Origin: Pyrenochaeta sp. MPI-SDFR-AT-0127
Lineage: Eukaryota; Ascomycota; Dothideomycetes; Pleosporales; Cucurbitariaceae
DNA length: 64,000 nt
Assembly: GCA_020747015.1 (NCBI GenBank)
Contig: JAGTJM010000006.1
Location: 930,001 to 994,000, forward strand
Direction: 5' to 3'
The position numbers and the translations under genes are program-made. This document shows, one piece after another, positions 1 through 11,223 of the stretch (position 1 is the first letter of the stretch; each line of letters starts with the position of its first letter). A model generated the notes under the pieces. That model did not search any database, had not been told where the DNA came from, and saw nothing but the letters and a program-made list of their open reading frames with translations.

Positions 1-1251
1 CGAAAGCAAACGGTCGCAGATCACCGAAACGTGCCTCTGGAGGCGCTTGGTCGTCCGGAACGAAGTCAGGCTGCGCCTCCGGTTGCGACATATCAGCATG
101 TTGCAGCTTCCGATGTCCATCATTCTGCTGGTGAACACTCTTCAACCTCGAGCGATGCTACTTCGCGATCAGCTAGCATTTCCACTGCGAAGAAGGCTGG
201 CCTCTTGGAGTTTCCGTACAATGTTGCCTTTCGACGTCTTCTCAATAAGTTCGAGACACACCCCAATCCCTTTTCGAAGCTGCACGCTTTGTATGAGCTT
301 GAACTCCTTATCATTGCCTCGCTTTCTTCTCGATCCGGACGCTCGTACAACAACAACAACTACAACCGTCGCGAGACCCTCCCTCCAGTTCCTCAGTCAC
401 CCACACTCGGGGCGATGCCTGAACTCAGTTCACGTGAGCCAGCTACCCACACCTCCCGGGCGCACAACCTCGAAGAGGCGATTGCCAATTGCGAAGAGCG
501 TCGCTCTCACAGCATGAACGTTGAGAGGACGGGCAATGCATCCCCCCTTCCAAATCGCAGTGGAGCTCGATCTCCTGTCGGGCCCCCAAGCACAGATATG
601 ATTGTCGAAGTCATTCAAGGGCTCTTCCGAGATGCCAACATTCGACCAAAGACACTTTTCAGAGATCTGCAATATATTGCTTCTTTTGTACCCGCGCAGA
701 TGCTTGACAAAACGGCTCGAGGTAAAGCCTTCTGGGATGTGGGTCTTGCCGCATTAGGCCTTAAGCAGGATGTATGCCGCATCATGGTGGAGCTTGTCGA
801 CGAGGTCATTACACAGAACTCGAAACGTGATGCTGTCGTCAAGCAAAGCAACGGAGCTACCAGTGAGAAGGCCGGAATTACCTCAACGTTGTCGCCACCA
901 ATCGAAGAGCCCATATCCCGCTACACCATGGAAGATGCTGCTCGCATGCTCCTCATCACTGCCAAGGAGGGCGATTCTGTCGCCGAGCGTGAATTAGCTA
1001 TTTTCTATCTCACCTCGCCTGAGTTAGTCCACCGTACCGTGCTGCCTCTCACCAAGCCCAGCGAGGTCTTCAAGACTGAGCTGCTCAACCGCGAGAGAAA
1101 AGCTTCGCAGGATCCTGCCCGGAGCGATCCAATGACTATGTGTGTCGCGCAGCACTGGATGGAGCAGAGTATGCGCGGAGGCGATTTCCTCGCCGGGCAA
1201 TATCTACGCCAACGGAGTGAGATGGAACACATTAATCCGATCAAGGCTTAG
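1..1251 (+). CDS. Conserved fungal protein with Sel1-like C-terminus, 5' end cut by the window
   Basis: The frame is open from base 1 (codon 1 is Arg), so the gene starts left of the window; the GTG at 31 is not a believable start. About 416 codons remain. A low-complexity Ser/Thr/Pro region surrounds a well-folded block (about residues 75-110) rich in hydrophobic helices, followed by a second helical block (about 200-275). The last 100 residues resemble a pair of Sel1/TPR-type repeats: AERELAIFYL, then AQHWMEQSM..GDFLAGQYL. I recognise it as a conserved ascomycete protein but do not know its function. Stop TAG at 1249-1251. It converges on the next gene, with about 890 bp of 3' sequence between them. 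Confidence 0.75.
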   Translation, partial: RKQTVADHRNVPLEALGRPERSQAAPPVATYQHVAASDVHHSAGEHSSTSSDATSRSASISTAKKAGLLEFPYNVAFRRLLNKFETHPNPFSKLHALYELELLIIASLSSRSGRSYNNNNYNRRETLPPVPQSPTLGAMPELSSREPATHTSRAHNLEEAIANCEERRSHSMNVERTGNASPLPNRSGARSPVGPPSTDMIVEVIQGLFRDANIRPKTLFRDLQYIASFVPAQMLDKTARGKAFWDVGLAALGLKQDVCRIMVELVDEVITQNSKRDAVVKQSNGATSEKAGITSTLSPPIEEPISRYTMEDAARMLLITAKEGDSVAERELAIFYLTSPELVHRTVLPLTKPSEVFKTELLNRERKASQDPARSDPMTMCVAQHWMEQSMRGGDFLAGQYLRQRSEMEHINPIKA

Positions 1252-2140
1252 TTGGAGTCCATTTGTCGTTTGTTGTTAATTCTCCTCGTACAGTCTGTCG
1301 ATATAATGTCGTCGCGTTGCGCGCATTAACGCTACGGCCAGCATGCATAGCGAGGAGTATTCTTTTTTTTTTCTTTTTTAGCGTCTGGCTTTTGGTGTTT
1401 CAGCAAGCATGATTCCCCCTATCGCCTTTGCTTTCTTGACCTTTTTTTTGGCTATTCAAGTACTGTTAGCTCCGTCCCCCAAGCACCTTAACTGCGATGG
1501 GTAATTCGCAAGCACAGACATACATTGAGGAGATGTTAAGTACACTCATGATATTCTAGAGATATTGAAGAAGGACATGTGCACTTGCGCAAGGTACTTG
1601 ACTGATGTGACAGACATTCGGGTACATGCACATGGGGATCGGAAGTTTGTAACGAATCTCCTTGAACGTGGCATATGGGCTGGTATCTGATTTCACATAC
1701 CACATAGCGTAGATTTTCCTGGCATATTGACTGAAATGAAAACACATGATTATATACTTGCTCCTGGCATCATAGCCATTGTAGTACCTGGTAATATCCA
1801 TTGCCTGGAGCCTTGTACAAACAAAAGGGACATTGAGCCTGCTCACAGAAAATCTCGTGGCGAAAATTTCTCCTGCCCATGCAGAGGTTGTACATAAGTA
1901 AAGAAATCGCAACTGCAACAGAGCTGTCCACGCAGAACGAGTAGTGAAATCATCTCTATTTTGACGAGGCAATCATATAAAAAAAATGTACACATGGGCT
2001 GCCTGTAGCTGCCCGTCTATCAAACAATATCAGTCTGTACCTCAGATGACCCCATTGACATCTAAACAGCGCAAAACGCCAAGCAGTATGCAAAACTGTC
2101 CTTGATAAGGAGACAGCAGCGTACGATAACCACGTGTACG
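1252..2140. other. Convergent intergenic region
   Basis: This is shared 3' flank of two converging genes. It contains a T-rich tract near 1361-1380 and no coding region I can support. ORFs of 69 and 138 codons on the minus strand have no recognisable domain. Confidence 0.6.
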
Positions 2141-4606
2141 TTACCGCAGCATATATCTTAGATTTGGTAATCCATTCAGTATGTCTTGGATAACTTGATC
2201 CTCTTCAGTCTTTCGTCTTTGGGCCGAGTTCGTTGCGCCGGTGAGCGGCTGCGAAGGAGGTGGTGTCAAGGGCCGTGGCGACGAACGTGTGAATGGCTTA
2301 CGGGAACAGACACCAGTAGAGCTTTGCGAGGTCTCAATAACAGGAAATGGGTCGGCCCCCGTGTGACTAGGCTGCAATAGTACTGGCGTAGTGGAGGTGG
2401 GAGCAGTTTCGAAAAACGACATATCAGCATCAGCCCAAGAGTCCATACTTAGATGAGCCGATGCAACAGCTGGTAAGGACAGAGTAGAGGGTCTATCAGA
2501 TCCTGATTGTGGCGTACAGAATTGAAGCTCAAAGACTTCGTTATTGCCCGCAGTGTCGTCTGGTACAAGTTCCGATGGCACTGCCTGCTTTGGAGAAAGA
2601 TTGTTGGACTCATCAACACACAACGCCTCTCCACGTAGTGTCTTGGAAGTAGTCTTCGTGAGCGTTGACGAGGAGTGCAGCCTGCTTTTACTCGTTTCGG
2701 GGCAGGAAGCGACAATTCTATTGGCTGGTCTCAAAAGATTAGGGCCAATGGAAACTTGTTCCACATTAAGTGGTACAAAACTCTTTGCGCCAAAGAGTGC
2801 GGAAGTTGGTGAGATAGTACTCTTAAGACGGACGATCGGTGAAGCATGCACCGAGTCGGTTGATTGATCTTGACTTGGTGAAGCCTTGGCCGAGTCAAGT
2901 GTTGATGTTGTTGATAGAGTATTGTCTCGCGTTGTCGGAAGCGAAGTGGAATCTGTCACAATCGGCGTCGAGGCATTTGGGCTTGATACCATCTCGCCCC
3001 AATCATCATCATCGTCAATCGACTCTATCACACGCTCTGCTGGCAGAGTTCTGTCAGTGTCGAGAGGACTGAGGCCGATCAACGGGTCTAATGTTGCTAG
3101 AGGCATGTTGGTGATGGAATGCAGGCTAGGATTTGGTGCATCCAGTGTTTCAGGGACAGACATTAGTAATCCCTTCTGCGTGCCCTGTTCTATGATAGAC
3201 GCTGTAATCCTGCCCTCTTCTTTCTGTACTTTCTCTACAGCAATAGGGTGTGGGGCTGTTGCCGATAATGTCGCGCCCGTGGCGGGATCATTGTGTTTCC
3301 ATGGATCGAGAGATGGAGCTTGGGAATTCCAGAGAAAAGCTGCAGGCGTGTCCGAAAATGAAGGAAGGCTCTGCCTGACTGGCGCCACTGCGCGTGGCAA
3401 AGGGGTTGATGATTGGGTACGTGAGTGTTTACTTGTTGGCTCTAGATCTACGGAAGCTGACGTGTCCCAATAGAATGACGCTCTTGCACCTGGTCCAGTT
3501 CCAGAGATTCGATCCTCACGGGCCCATCTTCCTACAGTTTTGTTGACTTCTGACCTAATGTAGGAATTTGCCCATGTTACACGGATGTGGTTATCACCAC
3601 CGGCGCCACTGTTGAATTCTCGTAATGTCTGTCTCCGGGTAAGTCTGTACCAGGACTTGCGTGCCGAGGTCGAATATATAGGGTCATCTGCCGCCTCATC
3701 AAGCTCCTCCATAGCTGTTTGGGTTGGGAACAAGTCTTCTAGCAGGGTAATATCCACAATGGTGGAACGACCCATCCTGGCGTTACGAGTGGAGGTGGCT
3801 CGAGGTGCTTCTGCCAAATTGTTGCGGGCAGCTATGTTTTTCTCTGGTTTTTCGACCAAGCCATTGGAAGTAGTGCGCACAATCTCTACCAAACTAGAAT
3901 TGTCTGTTCTAGACAGAGCATCGTCCAAGATATGTGTGTTTCGATCTTCACATTCTTCATCTCCGCAGTCGGGACTCGTACTCTCAATCTCTCCTTCCTC
4001 GGCTAGATGCCCTTCCTTGGAGATGTGCTCGATTACAGGCGTTCTGCCAATCGTGCGGTCTTCCTCAATAGAAGTTCTGGGTGATTCGACTGTGGCTTCG
4101 TTGTGGCTTGTTTCCGATGGCGAGGTTGAGGCACGCGCAGAGGAATCATCATCTGGGCGCAACTGGCCCGGAGCATCAGCTGATGGAGCGTCTTCGAGTT
4201 GGACCGTGGCCGACGAATCTGACGTCTCTGAGAGACCGTTGTCCATGTCTTCGGCGATACCCTGGGCGGACCCTGGCCATTCACTCCCACCAGTTGGCCT
4301 GGCAACATTGTGCGTTTGCGCTGCATCCCATTTGATATCACCTGAGTCGGCTCCATCACTCTCAATAGTACCAGAGGACGCTATGTCTGCGGCTGTCACG
4401 ATTGCCGCTGCATCGATCCCAGACGATGTCGCCCATGCACCGAAGCCATCGTCTTCATTCCCCCATCCTGCCTCATCCAGGAAGCCATTCAGAAGTACCG
4501 GTGCCGAGGCATTCGTCAGTGGTGGCGGTGTGGTCACATTGTGCTTCGTTGCGGACGTTTGGTCATCGGCATGGTTGTCAGCCCAAGGGTCGCCCCAGTG
4601 ATCCAT
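2141..4606 (-). CDS. Conserved fungal protein of unknown function (821 aa, mostly disordered)
   Basis: This is a single uninterrupted reading frame from ATG at 4606. The N-terminus (MDHWGDPWADN) and the motif LLNGFLDEAGWGNEDDGFGAWA are typical of one family of ascomycete proteins that databases often label loosely as a glucosidase; I see no glycosidase motif here. The only compact block is around residues 325-385 (SWYRLTR, then VTWANSYIR, VGRWAREDRI, ASFYWD), a pattern shared within that fungal family. The rest is Ser/Thr/Asp/Glu-rich and probably disordered, with an acidic run before GEMVSSP. The C-terminal 25 residues are again helical and charged. Function unknown. Its promoter must lie in the 1.5 kb to the right. 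Confidence 0.85.
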   Translation of the reverse strand: MDHWGDPWADNHADDQTSATKHNVTTPPPLTNASAPVLLNGFLDEAGWGNEDDGFGAWATSSGIDAAAIVTAADIASSGTIESDGADSGDIKWDAAQTHNVARPTGGSEWPGSAQGIAEDMDNGLSETSDSSATVQLEDAPSADAPGQLRPDDDSSARASTSPSETSHNEATVESPRTSIEEDRTIGRTPVIEHISKEGHLAEEGEIESTSPDCGDEECEDRNTHILDDALSRTDNSSLVEIVRTTSNGLVEKPEKNIAARNNLAEAPRATSTRNARMGRSTIVDITLLEDLFPTQTAMEELDEAADDPIYSTSARKSWYRLTRRQTLREFNSGAGGDNHIRVTWANSYIRSEVNKTVGRWAREDRISGTGPGARASFYWDTSASVDLEPTSKHSRTQSSTPLPRAVAPVRQSLPSFSDTPAAFLWNSQAPSLDPWKHNDPATGATLSATAPHPIAVEKVQKEEGRITASIIEQGTQKGLLMSVPETLDAPNPSLHSITNMPLATLDPLIGLSPLDTDRTLPAERVIESIDDDDDWGEMVSSPNASTPIVTDSTSLPTTRDNTLSTTSTLDSAKASPSQDQSTDSVHASPIVRLKSTISPTSALFGAKSFVPLNVEQVSIGPNLLRPANRIVASCPETSKSRLHSSSTLTKTTSKTLRGEALCVDESNNLSPKQAVPSELVPDDTAGNNEVFELQFCTPQSGSDRPSTLSLPAVASAHLSMDSWADADMSFFETAPTSTTPVLLQPSHTGADPFPVIETSQSSTGVCSRKPFTRSSPRPLTPPPSQPLTGATNSAQRRKTEEDQVIQDILNGLPNLRYMLR

Positions 4607-6086
4607 TTTCGGGCCGTTGTATTAGCCTTCATACTGGGTGGCGTATGCTAGAGAAGCATGCCTTTTCGACGTTTGGCGCTCCAGGACTGTGAATGGGCAA
4701 AGCGCGTCGAGGAATCGTGACGGTTGAAAGCCAGGTTGCTCCAAGCATGTGGAGTTCCGTGCCAAGCTGGGTGACATGTCCGGGCCGTTGTGTCCCCGGT
4801 GGTTTTCGCACTCGGCGTGTTTCATTCTTCCGAGCACCTGCTCACCATGTCAAAACTAACATCTTTGACTATTTTACGTGAAATGGGCATGAATTCATTT
4901 GTACTAACCCGAGAGATTTTCCATATACCAGTCTCTGCTATTTGATTCCCTGTCTTTTGCCTCACTTGCCGCCAATTGAACTCGCCTCGCTAGGCGCATT
5001 CGAGTCTACATATCTTGGGGTCCAGACTACTTTCCATGTGATTCCAAACTGAGACCTTGATGCCATCATACAGAATTCTTCAATGTCTTCCAGTTAGCCC
5101 GCACAGCTTTTTTGAGCCTCAGATCAATGCGAAGAACTGCATGGGTTGATCCTGGCTCAAGCAGAACCTGTAACCTCAACGTAGTAATAGTCACTTCGAC
5201 GTACTCTAGTCTATAACTGCTCAGATCAGGTTGGGATTACGAGTGAACACTTCCTGTTCAGCTTGATTCGCCACCCATAAGCATACCAACAAGACTTGCT
5301 TTGTAACAATTCTGCTCGACCTATTAGCCTGCATTCTCCTGTGTGCTGAACTTTAATTAAGTCGATTGTGTTCAAATAAAAGCATAAAAGATTTATCATC
5401 TTGTTTTGTGCGGCCATCTTCATGTCAGTGCTCTTGCGTATGTTGATATGACCCTCTCCAAAGCTTTCACAAGTGCACCCCCCGGCGAGGGTGTTTCATC
5501 CTTCCCCTTGTTGTGGCGGCAAACGCATTATTGGTAGGAAATCATTGCTTGAACTGCTCCGAACAGCATTGATCCAATCTCTGGTATCCATTGCCGAGCA
5601 AGGTGCAAACTCAACAACAGGGCAGTGAAAGATTGAAAATCACGGACAGAAAGGGTCTTGAAAGGGTGCTGAGTGGTCATTGTATCTCGGATCAAAGACT
5701 ATAAATCAAAATAAGTCTGGAAAGGTGCACAAGAGGTGATTCTGGAAGTATTGTAGGGATCATTCCAAGTACAACCCAAGTGTTTTGCTCCTTTATGACA
5801 ACATGACATTCACAGCCAACTGACCACGAACAACACGGTTGATGGAGAAATATAGTGGATGACCGAAGAAGCTTTTAAGCTCGCTATGCAAGAAATGCTA
5901 ATGTGGCTAAGTGACTAATGAAAATCTGGACCTCAAGATCGAGGCAACAAGCATATGCCCCAACGCCAGATGACTATGCAGCTATCGAGACATAAGGAAT
6001 AGATGGCTAGTACAAAGACAATACTCGCTGATACACGCCAAATCCGCCTTTGTCAAATCGAGTATAGATGAAACGGGAGAGCTCTA
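4607..6086. other. Intergenic region with the upstream flank of the 821-aa gene
   Basis: About 1.5 kb between two minus-strand genes. It should contain the 5' UTR and promoter of the gene on the left and the 3' UTR of the transporter on the right. Small ORFs at 4622-4837 and 5226-5423 show no conserved feature. No repeat, tRNA or other element was seen. Confidence 0.6.
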
Positions 6087-7931
6087 TCATCGGACAGACT
6101 CAATGACAGAAATGTCATCCACTGCATCCTCATCCAAGTCGTGGTTAATGACCTTCTTGAGGCCATTGTCAATTTGAACTGTGCCAATGTGCTCATTGGG
6201 AACCCATATCAACTGAATGATACCGAATACTGCAACAAGGCCAAGACCAAACCAGGCTGCCGCAGATCCTCCAAGTGAATACACGAGTCCGACCAGTGGC
6301 GACGAAATCGTCCTTGCCAAACAACATGCCGACATTGCAAGACCATTGACACGGCCAAGCACAAGTGGTGAGGGTATGGCGTTCTTCATAAGAATAAGCG
6401 CACAGGGAAACACTATGATACCGTAGAAGGCCTGCAATACGAGCGAGACGTATATACCAGGAGTTTCGAATTCGTGCGGTAGAGCGCTAACAAAGGGAAC
6501 AATGATGTAAGTCGTCGGATACAAGATGATCATCCAAACGAAGGACTTCCAAACACCGGCCCATTCCACGAAGATGGGGAAGATGAACCCCTGCACGAAG
6601 AGCGTGATGAAGCCGTTGATAGCGAGGAAAGTGCCAACATCATGCAGAGTCATACCAAGGCCACCTTTGAAGTCCAGACCTTTCGATGTTGGCTCATCAA
6701 GGATATAAACCGGGAGTATGGAGACGAAAGCCATTTGGTGGAACGCAAATATAGCCATTGCAAGAATGACCATGAGGACGGTCCTGTTAAACGTACTTCG
6801 GGGCTTTGCTGCCGGTTGACTGCGAAATGGGAGAACATCTTGCTGAATCCTGATAGAGTGCATAGTGCCGAATGATGAGCGACGGATGTCAAACCGCTGA
6901 TCGAACGGCATCGGCATGCCCTCTTCCAAGAAAGACGCTCGCTTGCGAATTTGTCGCATGCTACCTGCCACAGATATTGAGGCAAGTCGTTCACGGGTGA
7001 AACTAGCGATGGATCCGCGATGTCGCAGAGACTCAGCCATGGAGCCACGGACTTCACGGTCCCGGAGGTGCGATGGCGGTGGAAGTAAACGGCTTCTTTC
7101 ATTAGATTCGTTGATTGTATCGAGGTGATCGTGGTAGTCGTGATGGTCTGCCGTGCCGTTCTCGTCTTCCTTGTCTTCCGGGACTAGGGTTTCCTCAAGG
7201 AAAAGGATACCTTGAAAAATGGCCAGGATGATGCCAATGGCTGCTACAAGGTTAGGCAACAGATACGGATAGCGTCCAAATAGGCCGTCTTTGGGAAACA
7301 AGTGCGGATAGAACTTGGAAGGTTGGGCAAGAAACCCGCCCATTGTTGAACCAATGATGCCGCCTAGCGTCCAGACGAAGGGTTGCGTTGCATATGCTCG
7401 TGCTTTTCTCGTTAGTCGTGGCCTGTTGAAGGGTGTCTCTGCGGGGTTGACGTACGTTCATGGGCCGGATTCTTGACCATTTCCGCCACCATAGTCTGCA
7501 TTATTGCGACGTTTCCATTAAGCGCACCGCCAATGAAGCGTGCAAGCAGGGCGACCCAGTACGTTGGCGCCATGCCGAAGACAATACTGGACATGGCAAC
7601 ACCAGCGAGACCAATAAGGGCAACGGGTTTTCGGCCATAGACGTCCGAGATCATGCCCCACATGGGGGCGGTAATGGCCTCTGCGATGGCATATGCGGAC
7701 ACCAGCAGACCAGCATAAAAGGAGGCATCACGTTCATGAATGCCCAAGTCCTGGACCATGACATACGAGTAGGCGAGGATGGAGTTGAAGGCGAGTGGCT
7801 CGGAGAATCGGCATATTCCTGTCCGGCGGTCAGTACCGCTCCAATCACAATGACATCACCAGGCGATTCTGCATACCAATGATGATGAGCTGCCTTGTGG
7901 GAAACGGCGCATCCTTGGGATCGGGAGGCAT
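6087..7931 (-). CDS. MFS transporter of the ZIFL/DHA1 type (577 aa, 3 exons)
   Basis: Exons are 7931-7877, 7818-7456 and 7402-6087, with introns of 58 and 53 nt; the second has a GACTAAC branch site. The start MPPDPKDAPFPTRQL leads into ICRFSEPLAFNSI, the usual first helix of zinc-induced-facilitator-like fungal transporters. The MFS signature between TM2 and TM3 is visible as GMISDVYGRKP. PRAYATQPFVW spans the second splice junction, which confirms the phase. A long central cytoplasmic loop with charged and Ser/Arg-rich sequence separates the two six-helix halves, as in this family. It should be a plasma or vacuolar membrane proton antiporter; the substrate cannot be read from sequence. The acidic tail after the last helix is typical. 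Confidence 0.88.
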
Positions 7932-9355
7932 GGTGGAGATATTACAATTAAAAGCGAGCAGAGGTCGAGGACTTTGGCATAGTATAAGGAGTTGGAAATC
8001 AAGGTTTTACAGTAGTGAGCGCGGAGCTCAAGCTTATCACAGCGCTAGGTGAGGGCCTGCGGGCCGACGTTTCCCCTCCTTCGTGACATGCACATCGCCC
8101 CACTGTTGTTTCCCGCATCGCGATAGACTTGCCGCAGCCTCGTCGGTGCTCCGCCTTATTAGAATGACCCTCAATCTCGCTTGCCCTGCCGTTCGCTATT
8201 GCTACAAAACAAACCCCCCCAGCCGTTTCACCCCAAGAATTGCCGCCACTTTGCAGATTCGCCGCTGGGCCCGTTACAGAGACTTGCCTCCTCTCCTGGT
8301 CTGGCCGCAGCTTTCCTACGTCACGGCGAGGTTTGACTGCCAAGGAACGCTGCCGTGGAGAAGGCGAAGAAACCCTGTCTTCAAGTACCAGGCTCCTCAC
8401 CGTTCTTTTCCCGGACGTGGCTAGAATAGAGCAATCCTGGTTGTGCAAGCATCCATACTAGACGTCACGATTGAATATTTGGCAGTCTTCCTCTACTATT
8501 TGGCCTTCAACACGCATCTCTCGCTCAATGCATCGAGTATACACTATCGCCTTGTTGAGTCAACCCTGGCCTCTAAGGGTGGAGGAACATGCCAGAACAG
8601 CCCAACCAGTTACCCGTGGCGTCACCAAACGTCACGAGGCATACTGTAATCGCACTTTGCTGATGTGCAAGTGACCATTGCACTCTACTCTCCTAATCCT
8701 CATAATGTTGAGTAACCGTCTGACGAATGGCACGCAGAGAATGTGACATGCATTCGCGAGGCTTTTCCCGCCTTTTGTCTGCGGGGTGTTTCACGAGATC
8801 CAATTGTGATGTGAACTGACGACTGCCCCACCGCAGTCTCACCTAGACGTTTCGACTACACATAACCAACATGTATCAGTATCAGCCAACGATCGGGTTT
8901 GCTCAATCCTTGCGTAAAAAGACGTGGGGTTTCATTTCAAATAAAAGTGTGATTAAACCCACTACTCGCTCCTTGTGTGGACTGCAAAAATGCATGATAA
9001 CTTGAAAGATCCAAATTGATTTCTTCCGCGAATACATACACTATTAACAGCCGCGGCAGCTTGGACATTAAGTGTGGCTGGAGTCGAATGTAGAACAAAC
9101 GAGATAGTATGGGTTCGCCTTTGACTGAAGAGATTATAGATCGTGTAGGGTAAAATAGCATTGATCAAGTTGTTCTCGTAGTTGTGAGCAATGGAGTTTT
9201 GATATGCTATTAGGCAGGATATTCATCTGACCCAAAAAGTGGCACCGAATTTTCATGACTCTCTAAGGGATGAAACTACCCAGTACTATGCCTACCCCAA
9301 TGTAGACACTGCGTGCATACAAACTCCAGATTTGACACCATTTACCGTTTTCGCA
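7932..9355. other. Intergenic region between two transporter genes
   Basis: About 1.4 kb, expected to contain the promoter of the ZIFL-type transporter on the left and the 3' flank of the 14-TM transporter on the right. Overlapping ORFs near 7999-8674 on both strands have no domain and look like chance frames. Confidence 0.55.
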
Positions 9356-11223
9356 CTAATGCGTATTGCGGAAGCCAGCATTGTACGTAAATAGGCTTGC
9401 GACAATGGCTACAGCCGCGATACCTGTAGATGCAGCAAAAGCGTACGGTATACCGGCATAGTATACCTAAGGTAGATATGTGAAGTCAGGACGTGCCGCA
9501 AGAGCATCCAGATCATTAGAACAGACTCACCATACGAGCCTTCAGTTGAATATCTGCAGGTAGGCTGTAGAGGGCCGTCACCGAGTGTCGTATATCGCTG
9601 ATGATCTAGGTGGTGAATCAGCGACATCTCATCGGATTATAAAAGAACCATAGATATCTACTTTTTCTTGATTTGGCACACCAGCGAGCTCGTTAGGTAG
9701 TTTCCAGCTTAGCGTATTTTGCACGATAGATGCTGTAATTGCAACCCCCCAAACACTTCCGAGAGAACGAATGAGATAAACGGTTGACGCAGACACTGCG
9801 TGGTCTGTAGCGTCTTAGCAATGTTCATTTTTAAATTGATGTGACTATACCAGAGTGGTCGAAAGAAGCCAGAGTCGTGAATAGTGTTGCTGGATAGATG
9901 ATGCCTTGTCCCAAGTTTGCTGGGAAAATGAAAACCATGTACTTCCAAGCACTATCGTAGAATGACAAAGAAGTAACTAGTCCGTTGCCCAAGGTCATGA
10001 GTACTGCACCAATCTTGACCAACGGGAGTAGTTTGCCCCATTTTGACATAACGACACCAGCGACGAGACCTCCGATAGGAGTAGCAAGTGAGGGAATAGC
10101 CAGACGAGCTCCAGCCTTCGTCGCCGAATCCATCAAAACGACTTGAAAAAAAAGCGGAAGCATAAATAGATATGCATATGCTGCTGTGCCAGCGCATAAA
10201 TTCGTCACCTGAACTGAGATCGGATTCTGACCGCGGAGTTGGCGGAGCGGTATAACAGGAATGGCTGTTGTCCGAGCCTCGACCCAAATAAATAGTGCAA
10301 ATAGAATAGAACTGCCAATAAGTGATCCCATCACCCAAACATTGCTCCATGGAAGCTCGTTACCACCGAGACTTAGGCCAACGAGTTGGATGGAAATCGC
10401 TGTGACAAGAAGAAATGCTCCAATAAAGTCGACCTTCTTCTTGATTTCTTTCCACGTTGGGTGCATTTCATATGGGTTCTTGATGACCAGCCATCCAAGA
10501 ACTAAAGCAACCACGGATATTGGCACTTGTAGCAAAAAACACCATCGCCTAGAAGTGCTTAGCGGCGACATTTACTTTCAGTAAGTATTCAAACGTACCA
10601 CCCGATAGAATCAGCAATGGATCCTCCAAATGACGCGCCGCATATGGCACCAAAACCGAACATGCCATTCTGAAGAGCCTGATACATTCCACGTTTGCGG
10701 AATGGAATCATGTCAGAGTTTACTATTGTAGCTGAATTGTTACATCAGCGATTTATTCCGGTAACGGTGTACCTTTCTCAAGCTCACCCATCGTCATTAG
10801 TCCACCACCGCCAAACCCCGTTAAAGCCCTCATAACATTCACTGAAACAATGCTCGACGCGAGGCCGCAGCCCAAACAGCCCGATGCGAATGTGATCGAT
10901 GATACAAGGAAACATATTCGCCTCCCAAATATGTCTGAAAATCGACCGTATAGTGGCTGAAAAGCTGTGCTAATAACAAGGTACGAGGTAGTAAGCCAAC
11001 TTGCTGTATTGGCAGCGTCAAACTCCGAACTGATGACAGCGTATGTAGCTGCTGTAATTGTGCCATCAAACCCATATAGAAAGACATTGGCGAATATGGC
11101 AAGCTCTATCCAAAGAAATCCACGAGGTGGGGCCCAATTCTCATCGTCCGGGGACTCGAGGAGCGGCGTGTTTTCCCCGGGCGGTGAGACGTGATTGTTC
11201 TCTTCATCGCGAGGTACAGCCAT
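9356..11223 (-). CDS. MFS transporter, DHA2 / vacuolar basic amino acid (Vba) type (531 aa, 6 exons)
   Basis: Exons are 11223-10788, 10731-10599, 10548-9851, 9804-9662, 9605-9531 and 9466-9356, with introns of 56, 50, 46, 56 and 64 nt. All junctions keep frame and restore family motifs: GGGGLMTMATIVNSDMIP, DSIGWRWCFLLQVPISV, DHAVSASTVYLIRSLGSVWG and SLPADIQLKARM. The N-terminus carries the ENTPLLES-type acidic/dileucine signal common in vacuolar transporters, then the first helix and the loop RFSDIFGRR. This is the layout of the 14-helix drug/amino acid family that includes yeast Vba1/Vba2. A longer reading from TTG at 11241 exists, but the first ATG is at 11223. Likely a vacuolar membrane exporter or importer; substrate unknown. 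Confidence 0.88.

Noticed and set aside
3585..4601. 338-codon plus-strand ORF
   Set aside because: It is the antisense shadow of the 821-aa gene; its Ser/Val/Ala-rich translation has no domain.
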